Shown piece after piece: positions 6,845 through 11,114 of a stretch of DNA of 11,114 nucleotides. A model generated the notes under the pieces. The model did no database searches, was not told the origin of the DNA, and saw only the letters and a program-made list of their open reading frames with translations. The stretch is from an uncultured Cellvibrio sp. (GTDB lineage Bacteria > Pseudomonadota > Gammaproteobacteria > Pseudomonadales > Cellvibrionaceae), in NCBI GenBank assembly GCA_946481735.1, contig CAMLOU010000135.1, forward strand, positions 1 to 11,114, written 5' to 3'. Numbering within the stretch: the stretch's first letter is position 1; each line of letters begins with the position of its first letter. The translations under genes and the position numbers were made by a program.

Positions 6845-8566
6845 TTACTCGTCTTTGTTAATCCACTTCTTGACCACTTGGGCAACACGCCCCGGATCAT
6901 CGGCAATCAAACCTTTGATCGCGTTGAGCTGCTGCTCATAACCTTGTTCCGGGCCGGGCAACATCAAGGCGCTGCCGCCGGTCAGTGTCACTGTTTCGTC
7001 AGACATGCCATCGTAACCCAGACCGGCAGCTTCCAGCGCGGCCAATTGGCGCGCCTCTTCCTGCTCGGTGAGTTGCTGACCTGAACGGGTCAGGCTGCGA
7101 AATACCGGCAACAGCAAGCCGAAGACCAACAACAGCACAATCAACACGCCGCTCAGGTATTTGATGTTGGGCAGAATCCAGGTCTCCCACCAGGGGACCT
7201 CTTCGGCCGCAGCGTCAAACAGGAGACTGTCATCCGTCCCCATAAAAGGTGAGTTCAAGACATTGACGCTGTCCCCACGAACCGCCGAAAAACCGACGGC
7301 GTCACGTACCAGTATAGACAGTCGTTCGAGTTCGTTCTCGGTCCAGGGTACGCGGGTTTCATTGCCCTCGGCGTCCTTAACAATTTTATCGTCCACGACC
7401 ACGGCTACGGTAAGGCGTTTGACCGTTCCCATCTGATGGCGGGTATAGCTGATGGTGCGATCCAGCTCGTAATTGCGCGTGGCCTGCTCGCGACTGTTGC
7501 GCGGCGGCTCAGGCTGAATCGGTTGACCGGTGACCGGGTCCAATTGCTCTGGTACCTGGGTAGTTGTACCCGGCGGCTGGTTGGTCAGGGCGCCGGGAAT
7601 ACCGCCAGCGATGTCGCCCCCTACCCGTTCTTCGTTCAGCGTTTGTTCACTGCGCACGGCAGGCAGATCCGGGTTAAACGTCTCGGCGGCCTGCTCGACG
7701 GCGGTAAAGTCGATATCCGCGCTGACTTCCGCACGGAAGTTACCGTTGCCGACGACCGGCAGCAGGATGCTGTTGACACGCTTGATCAGACTTTCTTCAA
7801 CGGATTGGGTGTAGGTATGCTGCTTGCCGGCCAACAAGAGTTCGTCGTTCTCATCACCGGTCGACAGCAGGTTACCGTGCTGGTCTACCACGGTGACGTC
7901 TTCTTTATTGAGTTCCGAAATACTGGAAGCGACCAGGTTGGTAATCGCCCTCACCTGGGCCGGCTCGACAGTGCGGCCGGCAAAGACTTCCACAAATACT
8001 GACGCCGTGGGTTTGCGCACGTCGCGTACAAACACCGAGCGCTTGGGAATGGCAAGATGCACCCGCGCCTTGCGGATGCTGGTAATACTGGTGATGGTGC
8101 GGGCAAGTTCGCCCTCAAGGCCGCGATGATAGCGGGTGTTTTCCATAAACTGGCTGGTGCCCAGCGGCTGCTCCTGATCCAGCAATTCAAAACCGGTATT
8201 GTCTTTGCCGGGAATGCCCAGCTCCGCCAACTTCAGGCGGGCCATATGAATATCATCGGCCGCGACCAGTACAGCGCCGGTGTTGATATCCAGTTTGTAT
8301 TTGATCAGGTTTTGGTCCAACACCTGAACCACGTTCGCCGCATCCAGGTTATTCAGGCTACCGTACAGAGGGCGATAATCTTCCCCCTGGCTCCACAGCA
8401 CCACCGCAAAACCGATGGCCACGCTGGCCGCCAGCCCCACCATCAAACCCGCCTGGCGCAGCAAACTCAGGTTGCTGAAACCTTCGGCAAAGTCACCGCC
8501 CAAGCGCGGCTTCTCGCTACGCGCCGGCATGTTATTCGCGTCTGCGTTATCGGTTGTAGAGGCCAT
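6845..8566 (-). CDS. fliF: Flagellar MS-ring protein FliF
   Basis: This 573-residue inner-membrane protein is the building block of the MS ring, the base on which rotor and export gate assemble. One transmembrane helix at about 40-58 and a second at 471-488 flank a large periplasmic part. The first periplasmic domain includes the conserved LAELGIPG and RKARVHLAIPKRSVF stretches (113-180), shared with type III secretion ring proteins. Residues 320-362 are a Gly/Pro/Gln-rich linker forming part of the ring collar. The cytoplasmic C-terminus ends in DPGRVAQVVKKWIN, the helix that inserts into FliG, the next gene. AGGA with a 10-base gap precedes the ATG. The gap after fliE is 74 bases. Length is normal for the family. 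Confidence 0.98.
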   Translation of the reverse strand: MASTTDNADANNMPARSEKPRLGGDFAEGFSNLSLLRQAGLMVGLAASVAIGFAVVLWSQGEDYRPLYGSLNNLDAANVVQVLDQNLIKYKLDINTGAVLVAADDIHMARLKLAELGIPGKDNTGFELLDQEQPLGTSQFMENTRYHRGLEGELARTITSITSIRKARVHLAIPKRSVFVRDVRKPTASVFVEVFAGRTVEPAQVRAITNLVASSISELNKEDVTVVDQHGNLLSTGDENDELLLAGKQHTYTQSVEESLIKRVNSILLPVVGNGNFRAEVSADIDFTAVEQAAETFNPDLPAVRSEQTLNEERVGGDIAGGIPGALTNQPPGTTTQVPEQLDPVTGQPIQPEPPRNSREQATRNYELDRTISYTRHQMGTVKRLTVAVVVDDKIVKDAEGNETRVPWTENELERLSILVRDAVGFSAVRGDSVNVLNSPFMGTDDSLLFDAAAEEVPWWETWILPNIKYLSGVLIVLLLVFGLLLPVFRSLTRSGQQLTEQEEARQLAALEAAGLGYDGMSDETVTLTGGSALMLPGPEQGYEQQLNAIKGLIADDPGRVAQVVKKWINKDE

Positions 8567-8640
8567 AATGCGTTAATCCTGAGGTCGTGTTGGATACAAA
8601 ACAGGTTTGGAAATAAGAATAAATTATCGTGTGGTTATTG

Positions 8641-9018
8641 TTAGATAGGCATATTCATGATGTCGCGGTAAGCATCCACCAACTTATTGCGGACCTGCAC
8701 CATCGCCTGAAAAGACACCGAGGCTTTTTGCGAGGCGATCATGACGTCCGTGATATCCACCCCTTCCACGCCGCGCTCATAGGCAGTGGCCATGGCGCTG
8801 GAGGCTTTCTGTACGTCGTTGACCTTATTGACGGCCTGCGACATCACTTCGCCAAAACTGGGTATCTTATTGCCGCCATCGACAGTCAGGGGACCGGTAC
8901 TGTGCACTTCACCCACATCGCGCGGGGCCAGACCCGCCGGGCGCTGGAACGCCTGGGTCTGCGATTTCATCGCACGCATTTCCACCAGTAGACGGTTGAT
9001 ATCGACACGATCAGTCAT
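8641..9018 (-). CDS. fliE: Flagellar hook-basal body adaptor FliE
   Basis: This 125-residue protein joins the MS ring to the proximal rod and is one of the first substrates of the flagellar export gate. The conserved C-terminal half is typical: [17 protein letters not shown], then a [38 protein letters not shown] helical end, here split over about 85-123. The N-terminal 50 residues are variable and make it slightly longer than the usual 100-110. There is no cleaved signal peptide, as expected for type III export. It is the first gene of the fli cluster and sits about 64 bases after the predicted start of a sigma-54 promoter. AAGAGA with a 7-base gap supports the ATG at 9018. Confidence 0.97.
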   Translation of the reverse strand: MTDRVDINRLLVEMRAMKSQTQAFQRPAGLAPRDVGEVHSTGPLTVDGGNKIPSFGEVMSQAVNKVNDVQKASSAMATAYERGVEGVDITDVMIASQKASVSFQAMVQVRNKLVDAYRDIMNMPI

Positions 9019-9092
9019 GGCGAGAGTCTCTTTGAGTCGTTGACACGGGGTAGCGACAAGAAATTGGCGTTACCGGTTTCTGGGTGGGTTAT

Positions 9093-9109
9093 TGCACAAA
9101 GCAGGCCAA
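9093..9109 (-). promoter_or_regulatory. fliE: Sigma-54 (RpoN) promoter of the fliE gene cluster
   Basis: The minus strand reads TTGGCCTGCTTTGTGCA, with GG and GC exactly 10 bases apart and a good TTGGC block; the inner TTGC is reduced to GTGC. Transcription would start near 9082, about 64 bases before the fliE ATG. Control of fliE-fliJ by RpoN with FleQ or FleR type activators is established in Pseudomonas and Vibrio relatives. The match is weaker than the one at 184-201, suggesting stronger dependence on an activator. Confidence 0.65.
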
Positions 9110-9119
9110 TCTTTGCCGC

Positions 9120-9135
9120 CGGCAACGCCTTGCCG
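9120..9135. promoter_or_regulatory. Dyad CGGCAA-N4-TTGCCG next to the fliE promoter
   Basis: This is a perfect 6-base dyad with 4-base centre, 10 bases upstream of the -24 element (about -38 to -53). A further half site, TTGCCG, lies at 9113-9118. The dyad and its flanks match the copy at 133-151 beside the other sigma-54 promoter. The likely role is binding of a flagellar sigma-54 activator; which one is not known from this window. Confidence 0.5.
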
Positions 9136-9218
9136 CTGTGGGATTTTTTGCGGCCCTGTTTTCTTTCACAGGTTTGTCATTAAAGCGCTTTAGGATTCAG
9201 GCATCACAGCTTTCATAG

Positions 9219-9428
9219 GACTCCACCAGGGAACAAAACCTGATTGCCAACGATAGCTTTTTGATTGAAAACGCCCTGACTGAATTTATCCATAGCGCGG
9301 CGGCGGCGAACAAGAAGGCGCAGAAAATTCGCCAGAATATGGAGTACCGCCGCAAGTTGGAGTTGCGGATGGAGGAGCTGCGGTTGCGGCGGGAGACTTG
9401 TGAGTTTGAGTTTGAAGTGAAGAAATAG
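9219..9428 (+). pseudogene. Small plus-strand reading frame, probable gene remnant or small protein
   Basis: The only plus-strand frame that looks coding in this gap runs from just after a stop at 9216-9218 to a TAG at 9426-9428, at most 69 residues. It ends in a charged helix rich in Arg, Lys, Glu and Leu (MEYRRKLELRMEELRLRR), followed by CEFEFEVKK. The only in-frame ATG is at 9339 and would give 29 residues with no ribosome site. A CTG at 9240 has AGGGA seven bases upstream and would give 62 residues. The lack of a normal start next to a convincing helical C-terminus suggests a 5'-truncated gene, or a small gene with an unusual start. I do not recognise the family. It ends 33 bases before the palindromic element. 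Confidence 0.35.
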
Positions 9429-9461
9429 TGAGTTGTTATCGAGGCTGGAGCTTCGTAGGCC

Positions 9462-9567
9462 GTTTGGCATTCGGGTAAAGGTTTCGAAAGCGCATGAATA
9501 CGTCCTTGTAGCTCCCTCAAGTCGTCCCTGACTTGAGGGTTTCGAAACCTTTACCCGAACGCCAAAC
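9462..9567. repeat. 106-base palindromic element with nested hairpin (REP/MITE-like)
   Basis: The outer arms at 9462-9489 and 9540-9567 are 28 bases each and match as inverted repeats at 27 of 28 positions (GTTTGGC..TTTCGAAA). Within the right part, CCCTCAAGTC (9514-9523) and GACTTGAGGG (9530-9539) form a perfect 10-base stem with a 6-base loop, so the whole folds as a branched structure. A perfect 12-base palindrome, GGTTTCGAAACC, spans 9538-9549. It has no transposase and is too short to code. The layout resembles dispersed palindromic repeats of gammaproteobacteria. It could also help stop transcripts from the PepSY gene, although no T-run follows. Confidence 0.65.
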
Positions 9568-9618
9568 TCACGTTGTGCCAAGTATCAGCTTAGGGGAAAG
9601 TGGTCTTCAAATAATAAA

Positions 9619-10710
9619 TCAGCGTGTTGATCTTTTTTTGAAGTAGCTGATGCCGCCAGTCAGGCTGAGCCAGATCAGCGTTATCCCACCTAAAAACACC
9701 AAAAATACATAAACAGCGTTCATGCCATAGGCCGAGTGCAGCGGGTAGAGTTGATTGACTAACCGCCGCGCGGGACTGACTTCGTCGGAGCGGGCGCTGA
9801 GGGTGATGTCGCCATTAACTGAATTAATTTTTACTGAGGTCCGGCCGTTGGGGTGCCATTCGTTCGGCAGGCGAAAGCGGATGCTGGCATCCGGGGCGTT
9901 GACGGCGGGCAGGCGTATGTAGGTGGGCCAGCCGTCGGGAATAAATTCATGGGCGGCCAGTAAAAATTGTGACGGAGCTGCGTCTGCTGAGCTTGAAGGT
10001 ATGACCTGTTCCAGGTGATTCGGTAGTAGGGTGGACGGCGCCGGGGACAGTAACGGACTGACCAGTTTTTGCCATAACATGATTGAGCCGGTGAGTAATA
10101 TTACTACGAGTATGATTGATGCCAAGGCTCCGCTGTGGCGGTGGTAGTGCATCAAATACCGCGCGCTGATGTGTCTGGGAAATACCCAGCGCCAGCGAAA
10201 GCTGCGTTTGGTGCGCCACCACAAGATAATTCCGCTGATACATAAAAATAAACCCGCGACCCCACTGATCAACAAGATTCCCTCGCCGATGACGCCGGTA
10301 AATAATTCTGTGTGCAGGATGCGCATGAACGCAAAAATATCCAGTAACCAGAGATTGTGTTGATAGGGTTCGAGGGTGTCTATCGAGAGTAACTGGATTT
10401 GCTGTTTGTCGATGCCGGTTAGCGTCCAGTAGGGTTCTTCCGGATTGGGCGCCTTGATTAAATCCCGTTGTGCCGGTGCGATACGTGTGGCAATGACATC
10501 CAGTTGTACCGCCATTTGCGTTATGTCGTAGTCTGCGGGTAGTTCAGCCTGTGGCACCATCACGAGGTGAATCAGCGGTTTTTTATACACCAGGATGATG
10601 CCACTCGCGGCGGCCAGTAGCAGAAATATCATTACGACTAATCCGCACCACAGGTGCCAGCGCTCGAGCGTGCTGGCACCTTTGGAACGGCGGGAACGGC
10701 TGCTGGGCAT
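9619..10710 (-). CDS. PepSY-associated transmembrane protein, probable iron-uptake reductase partner
   Basis: This 363-residue inner-membrane protein belongs to the PepSY-associated TM family. A basic N-terminus precedes four helices at about 21-41, 141-165, 193-214 and 332-355. Two periplasmic segments lie between helices 1-2 and 3-4, and each contains a PepSY-like stretch (around 63-112 and 247-306). Conserved histidines near the membrane (His19, His48, His133, His188, His190, His192, His325) and the HTELFTG and LYPLHSAYG signatures are typical; such residues may bind heme or metal. Some family members reduce ferric siderophores. Pairing with a TonB-dependent receptor gene 20 bases upstream supports an iron-acquisition role, which is inference. 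The ribosome site is weak, suggesting coupling to the receptor. The stop is followed by the palindromic element. Confidence 0.88.
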   Translation of the reverse strand: MPSSRSRRSKGASTLERWHLWCGLVVMIFLLLAAASGIILVYKKPLIHLVMVPQAELPADYDITQMAVQLDVIATRIAPAQRDLIKAPNPEEPYWTLTGIDKQQIQLLSIDTLEPYQHNLWLLDIFAFMRILHTELFTGVIGEGILLISGVAGLFLCISGIILWWRTKRSFRWRWVFPRHISARYLMHYHRHSGALASIILVVILLTGSIMLWQKLVSPLLSPAPSTLLPNHLEQVIPSSSADAAPSQFLLAAHEFIPDGWPTYIRLPAVNAPDASIRFRLPNEWHPNGRTSVKINSVNGDITLSARSDEVSPARRLVNQLYPLHSAYGMNAVYVFLVFLGGITLIWLSLTGGISYFKKRSTR

Positions 10711-10730
10711 TATTCGGAACCGGATAGTTG

Positions 10731-11114
10731 TTAAAAACTTTTTTGGTAACCGAGATTAAAACTGCGCCCCAGTCCTTTGAAGTTACGGATGTCGTTGGGG
10801 CTGCTTTGGGAGTAGTAGGTGAAATAATCTTCGTTGGTAAGATTCTGCACCGCAAAGCTGATCGTGCCGCCCCACGCGGCAAGGTCGGTACTCAGGTCAA
10901 CCGTGGTGTAACCTTCGAACTCATTGATGGTTGTACCGCTGCTGTTTTTTACGGAGCGATCAAACAAATAATTGACTTGCAGGCGTGAGTTGAAGGCGTC
11001 GGACCAGGCGCGATCCCAGCTGATGTTCAAACGATCCGGCGCAATGTTGGTACCGTCCAGATCGGAATCCACGCGACCGTCGTCATCCGAATCATAACGG
11101 CCTTCGGCCTGGGC
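10731..11114 (-). CDS. TonB-dependent outer-membrane receptor, C-terminal fragment
   Basis: The last 127 residues of a TonB-dependent receptor are present; the frame is open to the window edge, so the true start lies outside (an internal GTG at 11072 is not a start). Alternating beta strands such as RLQVNYLFDRSV, YTTVDLSTDLAAWGGTISFAV and the NLTNEDYFTYYSQ box near the end are typical of the last barrel strands. The protein ends in GLGRSFNLGYQKSF, with the terminal Phe needed for outer-membrane assembly. An Asp-rich segment DSDDDGRVDSDLDG near the left edge resembles calcium-binding loops and would be in an extracellular loop. The ligand cannot be told from this part. The PepSY gene downstream points to iron or siderophore uptake. 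Confidence 0.92.
   Translation of the reverse strand, partial: AQAEGRYDSDDDGRVDSDLDGTNIAPDRLNISWDRAWSDAFNSRLQVNYLFDRSVKNSSGTTINEFEGYTTVDLSTDLAAWGGTISFAVQNLTNEDYFTYYSQSSPNDIRNFKGLGRSFNLGYQKSF

Noticed and set aside
9197..9581. Two overlapping minus-strand open frames (107 and 122 codons) in the gap upstream of fliE
   Set aside because: Both run through the palindromic element, overlap each other, have biased Ser/Arg/Leu compositions and no domain. The plus-strand frame at 9219-9428 is the better coding reading.

Overview
The window looks like a chromosome segment from a polarly flagellated gammaproteobacterium. The flagellar gene order, the FleQ/RpoN-style promoters and the adjoining TonB-receptor gene suggest the Pseudomonas/Cellvibrio/Saccharophagus side of the class, but this placement is inferred from gene content and memory, not from a search. 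Every confident gene lies on the minus strand, so transcription reads from high to low coordinates.

Region A (11114 to 9619) holds the C-terminus of a TonB-dependent outer-membrane receptor, cut by the window edge, followed 20 bases later by a four-helix PepSY-family membrane protein. This pair is typical of iron or siderophore uptake. Region B (9618 to 9019) is a 600-base gap. It holds a 106-base palindromic element, a small plus-strand reading frame that may be a gene remnant, and the fliE control region with a sigma-54 promoter and an adjacent dyad. Region C (9018 to 3069) is fliE-fliF-fliG-fliH-fliI-fliJ: the rod/MS-ring adaptor, MS ring, C-ring rotor protein, and the export ATPase with its regulator and stalk protein. 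Spacing is tight from fliF to fliJ, with a fliH/fliI overlap of 8 bases, and a possible terminator follows fliJ.

Region D (3068 to 240) is a signalling module: a STAS-domain anti-sigma-factor antagonist, a three-domain protein (receiver, SpoIIE/PP2C phosphatase, HATPase kinase) and a lone HPt phosphotransfer protein. The first two resemble the HsbA/HsbR partner switch of Pseudomonas, which links two-component input to the flagellar anti-sigma factor. Region E (239 to 1) is a second flagellar-type control region with a near-perfect sigma-54 promoter. It appears to drive a gene starting at position 32 and leaving the window; by synteny with pseudomonads this could be fliK.

The most interesting point is that the two sigma-54 control regions, almost 9 kb apart, share the same dyad, CGGCAA-N4-TTGCCG, followed by CT. 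It is a good candidate for the enhancer site of a flagellar sigma-54 activator. Other points of interest are four phased GTCAA units before the HPt gene, the 106-base palindromic element, and an EF-hand-like aspartate motif in the receptor.
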